This document shows positions 1 to 8,245 of a DNA stretch of 13,105 nt, in pieces. Position 1 is the stretch's first letter. Each line of letters opens with the position of its first letter. The notes under the pieces are model-generated. The model ran no database searches. It worked only from the letters and a program-made list of their open reading frames with translations, and was not told the origin of the DNA. Location: positions 1 through 13,105 of the forward strand of contig BRYA01001080.1 in NCBI GenBank assembly GCA_030267965.1, given 5' to 3'. The DNA is from Triparma columacea (Eukaryota > Sar > Bolidophyceae > Parmales > Triparmaceae). Made by a program: the position numbers and the translations under genes.

Positions 1-87
1 TAACCCTAACCCTAACCCTAACCCTAACCCTAACCCTAACCCTAACCCTAACCCTAACACTAACCCTAACCCTAACCCTAACCCTAC
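1..87. repeat. Telomere repeat tract (TAACCC/TTAGGG)
   Basis: About 14 tandem copies of CCCTAA fill the left edge, with the C-rich strand reading 5' to 3' inward from the left end. That is the orientation expected at a true left chromosome terminus. One variant unit (CACTAA) sits near position 57-62. TTAGGG-type telomeres occur in animals, fungi and many protists including stramenopiles. The tract is short and starts at base 1, so it is probably clipped by the assembly and does not show the real telomere length. Confidence 0.97.
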
Positions 88-475
88 ACCCTTTACACCC
101 TTTACACCCTTTACACCCTTTACACCCTTTACACCCTTTACACCCTTTACACCCTTTACACACTTTACACACTTTACACACTTTACAACCTTTACACCCT
201 TTACACCCTTTACACCCTTTACACCCTTTACACCCTTTACACCCTTCACACCCTTTATTACCTTCACAACCCTTTACACCCTTTACACCCTTTACACCCT
301 TTACACCCTTTACACCCTTTACACCCTTTACACCCTTTACACCCTTTACACCCTTTACACCCTTTACACCCTTTACACCCTTCACACCCTTTACACACTT
401 TACACACTTTACATCTTTCACACACTTTATTTACTTTACACTCTTCACACACTTTATCTTCACACACACTCTTTT
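86..475. repeat. 9-bp subtelomeric satellite, unit CACCCTTTA
   Basis: A tandem array begins directly where the telomere repeats stop, in the same strand orientation (C-rich on the plus strand, GGGTGTAAA on the minus strand). Roughly 35-40 copies are visible. They are near perfect from 86 to 160 and 195 to 390, with ACACACTTT variants around 161-190 and 390-410. The array decays into degenerate TTCACACACTTTA-like sequence by about 475. Because the period is a multiple of three, the minus strand carries an open frame of Gly-Cys-Lys triplets. This is a consequence of the repeat and not evidence of a gene. Confidence 0.95.
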
Positions 476-499
476 CTTACAAACACTTTAATTTTACCT

Positions 500-1010
500 C
501 CACACACTCCATCAAATCTTATACCCTCTTCTCTTTTACTTTCCTCTTTCACTCCTTTCACTCCTCTTCACAACTACACTCAACCTCCTTTTATTCATCT
601 TCATACACATCTACTTCACATACACATATCATTTCATCTTATACCCTCCTCTCTTCTACTCTCATTTTTTAACTTCCCTCTCTTCTCCACAACCACATTC
701 ACACTCCTTTTAATCATTCCCATACACATCTACTACACTTACACACATCATTTCATCTTATCTTATACCCTCTTCTCTTCTACTCTCACTATTTAACTCC
801 TCTCATTCCTTTCCATAACTTCCCTCACCCTCCTTCAATTCATCTTCATACATATCTACTACTTTTACACACATCGTTCTACCTTATATCCTCCTCTCCT
901 CTACTCTTACCCCTTACTCCTCTCTCTCTCTCTTCTCCACAATCACACTCACCCTCCTAATTCATCCTCATACAATTCTACTAAACTTCAATTATACCCA
1001 CAAGCCACTA
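500..1010. repeat. ~121-bp degenerate tandem repeat, pyrimidine-rich
   Basis: A recognisable core (CTTATACCCTC.TCTCTTCTACT) recurs with ATACCC or ATATCC at about 521, 641, 765 and 886, giving spacings of 120, 124 and 121 bp. Each unit also carries a CATACACATCTACTAC-like segment and a CTCTTCTCCACAA-like segment. Copies have diverged by point changes and small indels, and a fifth remnant (TTATACCCA) occurs near 990. No coding sequence is supported. The whole stretch is C/T/A on the plus strand with almost no G. Confidence 0.8.
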
Positions 1011-1039
1011 TCACACTTTCATAATTCTTCAACACTCCA

Positions 1040-1300
1040 TACACATCTATTACACTTCCCTAATACTCACAAACCATAATAACACTGCCCCAACCCTTCA
1101 AAACTCCATACACATCTACTACACTTTCTCAATACTCACAAACCACTAAAACAATTCAACAATACATCTACTACACCTCTACAATATTCACAAACCACAA
1201 TAACATTCCCACAATACATCTACTACACTTTCTCAATAGTCACAAACCACTAAAACAATTCCACAATACATCTACTACACCTCTACAATATTCCCAACAA
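1040..1300. repeat. 52-bp tandem repeat with 104-bp alternating dimer
   Basis: The motif AATA.TCACAAACCA (last copy AATATTCCCAACAA) occurs at about 1062, 1131, 1183, 1235 and 1287. The last four spacings are exactly 52 bp. Alternate copies are preceded by CTACACTTTCTCAATA or by CTACACCTCTACAATA, so the true period of the array is a 104-bp AB dimer. The array ends about 50 bp before the stop codon of the minus-strand gene, which suggests that gene's 3' UTR or termination region lies within or right beside it. Confidence 0.82.
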
Positions 1301-1346
1301 TAACAAAACAACTCAATTTCTCCTACAAATTTTGCTGCCCTATTAG

Positions 1347-4300
1347 CTACTCCCCAGCTATATCTTCTATGGGCACAAAACTGCTTACTTTAGCCTTCCC
1401 ACCTCCTACCCTTTCCATAAGTCTACCATCAGCGCCTCCAACACTTGCTCTCCTAATACTTGCTCTCAATGCACCTGCTAGACCACCCTCAGCTTCAGCA
1501 TCAACACTTGCTCTTCTGATACTCTCTCTTCTTCTAGCATCTCCTGCTCCTGGAATGTATTCAACAGGCACTCTTGCTCTCATAGCATCATCAAACCATT
1601 TTGGCTTCTCCTCCTCCCATCTCTCCCAGTTAGATTCCACCCAAGCTCTTACTTGTTCTTCAATTGACTCCCAGTGGTGCTTTGAGTTAAGGAAGATTGT
1701 ATCTGCCTTTGATGCATCATCAGCTGAATCTCTAAATCTATGTACTGTGAAGTCCTTCCCCCTTTGCAGACTGATGAAGGTGCCAATATACTTCCTCTTA
1801 ATGCTCAAGAAAAACACTGCACAAGACACAACTGAACATGGTATAAATATCCCAACTACTTTCCATGCCAATTCAAGCCACTCATCTGCAATGTCTTCCC
1901 TTTCAGCTACTAATATAGCTACTGGGAGACTTCCAATTGCCAAAACAAATCCAAACACCCAATACATTCCTCCAACCTCATTAGGATGCCTAAAGTGTAC
2001 AATTGATGTAAAGTCTGTCACCACTTTCACCAACACTCTGCAGACAATACTTATCATTATTTCTGCATTGCCACCAACAGGCAGCCAATACCAAAAGTCT
2101 CCTCTTAAGACCTTCACCAACAAGTAAAGACCTAGATCAGCCCCAACATAGAGAAAGACCCATTTGCCACCAAGGAGGTCTAACATAACTATTGTCGTGC
2201 ACCTTATCACAAGCATTCCAACACTTAAGAACATCATTGAAACAAATATAATAGCTCTTTTGGATGGATTTGCAGGCAAATAACCATAGAATTGAGGCAC
2301 TAGCTCTCTCTGCACTGGGTCAGAATCAATATCATAACTGATAGTTGCTGAGGCAAATCCTGTTGTAATTGCTGACACTGCAACAGAAAGCCATGCTGAA
2401 GTTCCAACATCTTTGTCACTGGTTGCAATAGCCATAAGTTGGATAATCACGCCAGGTATGGCCTCAGCAAACATCTCAATAACTTTTGTGACTGTCAACT
2501 CTGCAATGGCATTTAGTGCTTGTCCAGCCTCTTGTTTTTCTCCCTTTGCAACCCTGTAAGCATCAACCGCAGGCTTAAACCCTATCAAAATAGGGAACCA
2601 TTCCCTAAGTATCCTCTTTATCCCCAACTTCCTGTTCTGTGCCCAAACCATAAGCATTTGTATCACAATTGACACCACCAAACTTGCCACAGATGCCTTA
2701 AAGTACCCATACTTCTCATCACTCAAAAACATGTATGTCACATACACATCAGTTAGTAAATCTGCCATACTAGTGATAGCCCCAACAGTCACTCTTGCCT
2801 TCAACCCCCAAGGAACTTCCTCCAATAGCCTGTAGCTCATAATCTCCAACAAAGGTCTGAACCATTCATACTCCTCATCAAGCTCCTGTAGAGCAGGGAA
2901 ATTTAAGATGAAGGCGTCTACAGCAGCAGCTGGCTGCGTATTAATAGCCAAACTTCTTGCTAGGGACTCTCCAATCTCCCTTCCTTCCTTCTCTCCCAGC
3001 TCTACAGCTTTACCCTCTACCTTCCTCAACTTGCACAGCTTGTTCTTGACAACAGCGCCAAGCATTGGTGAGACAAATGCGTACTTCTCTGCAGCCTGTC
3101 TGAGAGCATAGTTTGACCCTATAAATGACCTGACAGCTTCCTCCTTTGTCATCCCCTTCTTCCTGAAACTTAATGCAACCAACAGTCGCTCACCCAACAA
3201 CTGTCCTATTTTCTTAGGATCTAAACCTGCATAGTCTTGTGTAGTATCATTCACAGCATGTGAAGAAACCAATGCACCTCCATTGTCCAAGCCAATACTT
3301 GCTCTCCTAATACTTGCTCTCAAAGTACCTGCTAGACCACCTTCAGCTTCAGCATCAACACTTGCTCTCCTCACACTCTCTCTCCTTCTAGCATCTCCAT
3401 CTGATGGAATAAAATCTACAGGTACTTTAGCCTTCATCACATCAGTAAACCAGTCTGGCTGCTCCTCTTCCCAAGTAGCCCAGTTTAACTCAATCCATTT
3501 CTTAATTTCTCCTTTAATTGTGACCCAATGATTTCTTGATTGTTCAAAGACTAAAAACATTATTGCATCACTTTCCCCTTCATGGAAATATGCCATTGAC
3601 ATATCCTTTGACCTTAGTGTACTCCAGAAGGTGTGCCAGTACTTACTCTCAATGTTCCAAAAGAAGACAGCAAAGCATATGGTAGTTATTGGTAAGAAAC
3701 CATTCACAATCAATGATGCAATATCAATTGCCCTCTCTTCAACATAAGGTGAAGCTACATATATTGACACTGGCAGGCTTCCCATTGTCAATACAAGACC
3801 AAATAACCAGTAAGCTCCTCCTACCTCATTAGGATGTCTGAAATGTGCGATGGAGGTGAAGTCTACAATGATCTTTACCACCACTCTAGCTACAATGCTA
3901 CTCCCAATCTCTATGTTTCCTCCCAATGGCATCCAGTACCAGAAGTCTCCTCTCAATAGCTTAACCAATAAGTACAGACCAAGGTCAGCTCCAATGTAGA
4001 GAAAGGCCCAACTACCTCCCGTCAACCCAAGAAGGACTATTGTTGTACACCTTATTAGAAGCATCCCCGCTGACAAGAGCAACATCGAAACAAATACTAT
4101 TGTTCTCTTACTTGCTTTTGCAGGTATATAGCCGTAGAAGTCGGGTGACTGTTCTCTGTTACCAGGATCTGTGTCCCAGTCATAACTTATCGTTGCTGAG
4201 GCAAAGCCTGTTGTAATTGCTGACACTGCAAGAGAAAGCCATGCTGAAATTCCAACCTTTTTGTCACTTGTTACTATAGCCATAAGTTGGATGATCACTC

Positions 4301-7300
4301 CAGGTATGGCCTCAGCAAACATCTCAGCCATTTTCATAAATGTCATTTCCGTCATTGCCTCCACTGCAACCCCAACCTCTTGCTTTGCTCCAGTTGCCAC
4401 CCTGTAAGCATCAACAGCAGGCTTGTACCCAAGCAAGATTGGAATCCACTCCCGCACCACTCTCTTCATCCCCAGCTTCCTGTTCAGTAACCAAACAGCA
4501 AACATCTGAAGCCCAATTGACGCTACCAAACTTCCCAAAGAAGCCTTAAAGTGCCCATACTTCTTATCACTCCAAAACATGGATGTCACATACACATCAG
4601 TCACCAAATCAAGCATGCTTGTGGCAGCACCAAAAGTCACCCTTGCTTTTAAGCCTGTGGTAGACTTCATAAATAGTTTCAAAACAATCTCCTCAAGCAT
4701 GGGCCTTAACCACTCTTCTTCATTCATAACCTCCTGCACTTCAGTGAATTGATGTGCCCACTCGTCAACAGCATGAGCAGAAGTTGCTGTGGTCACCATG
4801 ACTGCTGTCATTGCACTCCCAATCTCCCACCCCCTGGCTTCCTCCTCACTATTCTCTTCTCCCTCGTTTGTTGCTCTCCTTTTAAATTTGTTCATAACCA
4901 CAGCATACAGCATAGTTCTCATGAAACCATGTTGCTCTGAAATCTCTCTCAGAGTCCTATTGCCAGCAATGAATTCCCTCACGACCTCTACCTTACTATC
5001 CCCGACTTTCCTTTTCTTCACTCTCTCCATCAGCTGCTCTCCAAACCTCCTCCCATCCTGTTCCCCTGCTTCAGTGCTCTTGAGAAGATTATCAAAGTAG
5101 TAAGCAGCATCAGTTGCCATGCCCAGGTGCTTAATTACACTCTTTTTGCTGGTGGCCTTTCCTAAACCAATTTGACTGGTCATCACTTCAACATCTGTCT
5201 TCATCTTGCCAGCCTCCAAGAACCTTGCAGCAGTGAAATGTCCTTTGTGTTCAACTGTTGCTACAAGAGTCTTGTTGTTGACTCTGTGAAGCTTTAGCTT
5301 GGAGTCAACTCGGCTTTTAAGGCCCCAGAAGAATGCTGCAACTTCCTTGTGGGATGCTCTCACCGTTATTGAAGACTTCCCCCACCCCATTCCCTTCTCT
5401 GCCTTTATCAATGTCTGTCCAGACAATGCACTACTGATCTCTTGAGCTCCGTCAATCTCATCAAAGTGACTTACAATCCCTGGTGCTCTCTCAATTGCAA
5501 TCTCCTCAAACTTTGCAATGATTTTCTGTCTCTTAAAGGTGTCAATCTCTTTGCTCTTGTCAAACTTCTTCCTCAATTTAGAGACTCCAGAAAGAAAAGT
5601 TGGAGCGAGCTTGTTCATAATGGAGGAGAAGAATACACCACCAAGGTCTACCCTTGTTGTGAAAGTCACTAATGTTTGTGGCACACCTCCAATAGGGTCA
5701 AGCGGCTCAAATACATAAACTGTGTGTGCCTTCACTAACACATTCCTAGCCTTCACTGGAAACTCTTTATGGAGCTCCTCTGTGTCTGCAACATCAATGA
5801 TAACTTTGCCATCATCTTGCTTGAACCAGGTAATTTTACTCCTTCCATCACGAGGAGAAAACCCAGGAATTCCTAGTTCTCTTGTTGTGATGTAGTTATA
5901 TGAGTGCTCACTTAAATGGTTGATGTGATAGTCAGTTATGCCTTTCTCCTTTGCCCTCTTTTTAAATGCTCTTGAGTCCAGAATGTACTCGTGTGCAGCA
6001 CACTCCTCCACACTAGCGTCAACTACAGTACTTGCAAAAGCATTCCCACTGCTTGCCCCATCAACATGAACTAGCTTCATCTTGACTCTCTCATCAGGAC
6101 TCTTCAAATCATCAAATTTCTCCTCCACCTTGCACTTCTCATAGAAGTCCTTCCCCTTCCTAATGGCCTTCTCCTCCTCCTTTGTATAATCTTGAGGTTC
6201 ATTCTTGATGATATTTGCAAGGTATTCCAGCGCAGCCCTGTCAATCTTGTCATCACTCTGGTGAAACTTCTTCCGCAATTCAATCATGTTGCTCGCATAC
6301 CCAGTTGACAAGCGATTCATGACAAAACTTGGCACAGAGCCCTTGATGTCCACCTTAGAAGCAAATATGACTTTAGTCTGGGGAATGCCACCAATGGTTG
6401 TGAGAGCCTTGAATATCCAGGTAGTTCTTGCTGATGCGTGCACAGTTTGAGAGCTCAATGGGAACTCTTCATCAAGCAAGTTGGTGTCCTTGTACACGGT
6501 CCAACAGACCTTGTCTCCTTCCTCCTTTTGCCAACAAATAAAGCTTCTCCACTCTCTCTCAGAAAGCCCTCGTACCCCAAGACTCCTCCTGTTTAAATAA
6601 AGTTGTGAGTGACTGTTCTGCTTCTTTGTTTCTATGGCCTTGTACTTCTTCCCAAGTTCGGCCTGCCTCTGCCTTGAATCCTTAATGAACTCGTACGCCA
6701 CACATTCTGCAAGTGAAGCATCGACAACAGCCTCGCATATCCCAATGCCTTGAGATTCTCCCTCAAGATGGACAAACTTCATCTTCACCCTGGGATCTGG
6801 ACTCTTCAGTTTCTTGAATTTCTTGCTTGTTTTGCAATCCATGTAGAACTTCTTGCCGTCGCTAATTAGCGCCTCTTCCGCGTCAGTGTAGTCCTGGGGC
6901 TCCTTATTGACGATATTGACTGTCTGCAGCAGCTTAAAGTCGTCAATCTCTTTGCTCTTGTCAAACTTCTTCCTCAAGTCTGAGACTTCTATGAGAAACC
7001 TTGTAGCAAGCTTGTTCGTTATGGAAGAGAAGAAGACACCACCAAGGTCTACCTTTGTTGTGAAAGTGACAGATGTTTGTGGCACAACTCCAATAGGGTC
7101 AAGTGGCTCAAACACCCATACTGTGTGACTCTTTACTAATATATTTCCAGCCTTCACTGGAAAGTGTACCTGAAGTTCATCTGTGTCTGTAACATCAATG
7201 ATAACTTTGCCGTCATCTTGCTTGAACCAGGTAACTTTACTCCTCCCATCACGAGGAACAAATCCAGGGAGACCAAGTTCCCTTGTTGTGATGTAATAGA

Positions 7301-7418
7301 AGGTGTGGTCATTAACGGTTTTGACGTGATACTCAGATCCCTCGCTCCTTTGAAGTTTTACAGAATTCTCTTGAATCCAAATAAAGCTCATAGCCAGCAC
7401 ACTCCTCCACACTAGCAT
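1347..7418 (-). CDS. Giant START-like / tandem XK-like membrane protein (main reading frame)
   Basis: This 2,023-codon intronless frame ends at TAG (1347-1349). It holds most of a protein whose N-terminus lies in another frame (7333-7950). Its first ~29 codons are out of frame with the homologous repeat unit, so translation very likely enters at 7334. Counting residues from 7421: START-like unit A continues to ~170, unit B ~171-405 and unit C ~406-636. A truncated START-like piece (GWGKSSITVRAS near 680) follows. Then come two homologous membrane modules, with membrane segments ~925-1260 and ~1540-1875, each showing about nine hydrophobic helices. Each module carries LVTDVYVT or LLTDVYVT, EMFAEAIPGVIIQL, DFYGY and DFTSI.HFRHPNEVGG, and a basic Ser-rich tail. 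The TD...E.F.E..P..I.QL pattern resembles XK-related phospholipid scramblases. START folds bind lipids, so lipid handling at a membrane is inferred. Exact location and substrate are unknown. Confidence 0.8.
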   Translation of the reverse strand: MLVWRSVLAMSFIWIQENSVKLQRSEGSEYHVKTVNDHTFYYITTRELGLPGFVPRDGRSKVTWFKQDDGKVIIDVTDTDELQVHFPVKAGNILVKSHTVWVFEPLDPIGVVPQTSVTFTTKVDLGGVFFSSITNKLATRFLIEVSDLRKKFDKSKEIDDFKLLQTVNIVNKEPQDYTDAEEALISDGKKFYMDCKTSKKFKKLKSPDPRVKMKFVHLEGESQGIGICEAVVDASLAECVAYEFIKDSRQRQAELGKKYKAIETKKQNSHSQLYLNRRSLGVRGLSEREWRSFICWQKEEGDKVCWTVYKDTNLLDEEFPLSSQTVHASARTTWIFKALTTIGGIPQTKVIFASKVDIKGSVPSFVMNRLSTGYASNMIELRKKFHQSDDKIDRAALEYLANIIKNEPQDYTKEEEKAIRKGKDFYEKCKVEEKFDDLKSPDERVKMKLVHVDGASSGNAFASTVVDASVEECAAHEYILDSRAFKKRAKEKGITDYHINHLSEHSYNYITTRELGIPGFSPRDGRSKITWFKQDDGKVIIDVADTEELHKEFPVKARNVLVKAHTVYVFEPLDPIGGVPQTLVTFTTRVDLGGVFFSSIMNKLAPTFLSGVSKLRKKFDKSKEIDTFKRQKIIAKFEEIAIERAPGIVSHFDEIDGAQEISSALSGQTLIKAEKGMGWGKSSITVRASHKEVAAFFWGLKSRVDSKLKLHRVNNKTLVATVEHKGHFTAARFLEAGKMKTDVEVMTSQIGLGKATSKKSVIKHLGMATDAAYYFDNLLKSTEAGEQDGRRFGEQLMERVKKRKVGDSKVEVVREFIAGNRTLREISEQHGFMRTMLYAVVMNKFKRRATNEGEENSEEEARGWEIGSAMTAVMVTTATSAHAVDEWAHQFTEVQEVMNEEEWLRPMLEEIVLKLFMKSTTGLKARVTFGAATSMLDLVTDVYVTSMFWSDKKYGHFKASLGSLVASIGLQMFAVWLLNRKLGMKRVVREWIPILLGYKPAVDAYRVATGAKQEVGVAVEAMTEMTFMKMAEMFAEAIPGVIIQLMAIVTSDKKVGISAWLSLAVSAITTGFASATISYDWDTDPGNREQSPDFYGYIPAKASKRTIVFVSMLLLSAGMLLIRCTTIVLLGLTGGSWAFLYIGADLGLYLLVKLLRGDFWYWMPLGGNIEIGSSIVARVVVKIIVDFTSIAHFRHPNEVGGAYWLFGLVLTMGSLPVSIYVASPYVEERAIDIASLIVNGFLPITTICFAVFFWNIESKYWHTFWSTLRSKDMSMAYFHEGESDAIMFLVFEQSRNHWVTIKGEIKKWIELNWATWEEEQPDWFTDVMKAKVPVDFIPSDGDARRRESVRRASVDAEAEGGLAGTLRASIRRASIGLDNGGALVSSHAVNDTTQDYAGLDPKKIGQLLGERLLVALSFRKKGMTKEEAVRSFIGSNYALRQAAEKYAFVSPMLGAVVKNKLCKLRKVEGKAVELGEKEGREIGESLARSLAINTQPAAAVDAFILNFPALQELDEEYEWFRPLLEIMSYRLLEEVPWGLKARVTVGAITSMADLLTDVYVTYMFLSDEKYGYFKASVASLVVSIVIQMLMVWAQNRKLGIKRILREWFPILIGFKPAVDAYRVAKGEKQEAGQALNAIAELTVTKVIEMFAEAIPGVIIQLMAIATSDKDVGTSAWLSVAVSAITTGFASATISYDIDSDPVQRELVPQFYGYLPANPSKRAIIFVSMMFLSVGMLVIRCTTIVMLDLLGGKWVFLYVGADLGLYLLVKVLRGDFWYWLPVGGNAEIMISIVCRVLVKVVTDFTSIVHFRHPNEVGGMYWVFGFVLAIGSLPVAILVAEREDIADEWLELAWKVVGIFIPCSVVSCAVFFLSIKRKYIGTFISLQRGKDFTVHRFRDSADDASKADTIFLNSKHHWESIEEQVRAWVESNWERWEEEKPKWFDDAMRARVPVEYIPGAGDARRRESIRRASVDAEAEGGLAGALRASIRRASVGGADGRLMERVGGGKAKVSSFVPIEDIAGE
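1430..3225 (-). repeat. Membrane module 2 (second copy of the internal duplication)
   Basis: Second copy of the preceding module. It shares RSFIGSNYALRQAAEKYAF, TSMADLLTDVYVTYMF, EMFAEAIPGVIIQL (about 2437-2477), the DFYGY equivalent QFYGYLP, VDFTSI-like TDFTSIVHFRHPNEVGG, and the tail GDARRRESIRRASVDAEAEG. DNA identity is still high, for example the stretch around 2371-2410 against 4219-4258. This suggests recent duplication or ongoing homogenisation. It lacks the START-like remnant that precedes module 1. Confidence 0.85.
3287..5055 (-). repeat. Membrane module 1 (first copy of ~1.85-kb internal duplication)
   Basis: Homologous throughout to 1430-3225, with an offset of 1,848 nt in the transmembrane core and 1,857 nt at the tail. 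It contains a short helical segment (VREFIAGNRTLREISEQHGF), then ~9 hydrophobic helices, then a W/E-rich stretch (WIELNWATWEEEQPDWF). It ends in the tail GDARRRESVRRASVDAEAEG and RASIRRAS. The EMFAEAIPGVIIQL segment lies at about 4285-4325. Confidence 0.85.
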
Positions 7419-7650
7419 CAACTACAGTATTGGCAAAAGCAGTCCCACTGCTTGCCCCATCAACATGAACTAGCTTCATCTTGACCCTCTCATCAGGACT
7501 CTTCAAATCGTAAAATTTCTCTCCCTTCTTACACATCTCACAGAGCTCCATCCCCTTCCTGGTTGCCTGCTTCTCCTCCTCGGTGTAATCCTGTGGCTCG
7601 TTCCTAATTATGTTGGTGAGTGCCTCTAGCGCAGCTCGGTCAATCTCCTC
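5515..7650 (-). repeat. Three tandem START-like units (A, B, C), ~700 nt each
   Basis: Boundaries are marked by recurring linkers of the type NEPQDYT followed by KSPD.RVKMK.VH: near 7600 for A, 6890 for B and 6190 for C. Each unit then has a V-D-A-S-x-E/A-E-C helix-grip style segment, a W-F/W-Q strand, a VPQT.V.F..KVD strand and a closing S..LRKKF helix. That order fits the START/Bet v1-like fold. A and C are close to identical over long DNA stretches, offset by 1,401 nt. B is much more diverged. Confidence 0.8.
7332..7338 (-). other. Frame break: +1 shift at ATC-TGA-G
   Basis: Read on the minus strand the site is ATC TGA G. Skipping the T of TGA reads GAG TAT CAC (E-Y-H), which is exactly the residue order expected from unit C (D-Y-H). 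At DNA level the 5541-6205 and 6942-7612 copies are offset by 1401 bases on the left of this point and 1399 on the right, so two bases are missing here. The layout equals known +1 programmed frameshift sites, where a slow stop codon sits in the A site. Assembly error or true mutation remain at least as likely. Confidence 0.8.
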
Positions 7651-7950
7651 ATCAGTCTGGGTGGCTCCACCGATGCCTACAAGGGACGCTTTTTTTCCCT
7701 CGGTTTTTTCCTCCACCAAATTTTCGTTGCCACCAAGGCCGTCAGGAGGATCGTCGACGCGAAAAACCCGTCCATTCTCCGTATTATTGTCGTCGATAGA
7801 GTCAACAACAACTTCAGGAGCATCAAATATCCCCTCGCTCACCCCGCTGGTAAAGTCGATAGTTTTTTCATGGTCCTGGAGGCCCTTCTCGACGTCGCTG
7901 CTGGCTACAATGTGCTTGTCCTCCTGCTGGGGGCTGTCTTTAGTGCTCAT
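7333..7950 (-). CDS. N-terminal part of the START/XK-like gene, frameshifted from the main frame
   Basis: Starts at ATG 7950 in good context (AAAATGAG, A at -3); a further in-frame upstream codon at 7962 is TTG. It encodes 205 residues before TGA at 7333-7335. Residues ~1-98 are acidic, polar and probably disordered. From ~99 (DEEIDRAALEALTN) it is the first half of START-like unit A, including NEPQDYT, LKSPDERVKMKLVHVDG and VVDASVEECA. The rest of unit A continues one nucleotide further on in the main frame. Unit C of the same protein covers the equivalent stretch uninterrupted (KEKGITDYHIN against KERGI then EYHVK). Compared with unit C, two bases are missing near 7336. A +1 slip at TGA would give one ~2,200-residue protein. 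Otherwise this is a broken gene or an assembly error. Confidence 0.78.
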   Translation of the reverse strand: MSTKDSPQQEDKHIVASSDVEKGLQDHEKTIDFTSGVSEGIFDAPEVVVDSIDDNNTENGRVFRVDDPPDGLGGNENLVEEKTEGKKASLVGIGGATQTDEEIDRAALEALTNIIRNEPQDYTEEEKQATRKGMELCEMCKKGEKFYDLKSPDERVKMKLVHVDGASSGTAFANTVVDASVEECAGYELYLDSREFCKTSKERGI

Positions 7951-8245
7951 TTTGACACCCAAATGGATTTTCTTGCTGTATTACGGTGCGTAAGGGCGAC
8001 GGAAGGGTCAGGACGGTGTAAATATTGGGCTAGGTGGGCATCTCGTGCGGTTTCGTCCCCAGATCCAAGACTTGTCAGCTTAACCCCCTGTCCTAACCGC
8101 CCGCACAACTGCCATGGGATGCCCAAATTCGCTCAAATAAGTAACACGTCAAAATAAAACCCACACAAACGCACGCTCTACTCCGACAGCAACAACTTTA
8201 GGTCTTCAAAATTCACTACAAGAATGTCCTGATTTCAAATAAAGG

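Noticed and set aside
264..467. Minus-strand open frame of Gly-Cys-Lys repeats in the 9-bp satellite
   Set aside because: It is an automatic result of a stop-free 9-bp repeat inside subtelomeric satellite, with no independent coding evidence.
86..475. Short regular repeats as a CRISPR array
   Set aside because: The units are contiguous 9-mers with no unique spacers, beside a eukaryotic telomere.
1..1340. Transposon or retroelement in the subtelomere
   Set aside because: No terminal repeats, target-site duplications or reverse transcriptase/transposase frames; only tandem satellites are visible.
1369..2127. Long plus-strand open frames opposite the giant gene (also 3283-3531, 4789-5100 and 7610-7993)
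   Set aside because: They are antisense shadows of the minus-strand coding sequence, whose repeated protein motifs are clear.
7333..7421. MMLVWRS... as a genuine N-terminus or signal peptide for the giant gene
   Set aside because: The first codon is TTG, and the stretch is the out-of-frame reading of a conserved START-like segment whose correct frame is the upstream one.
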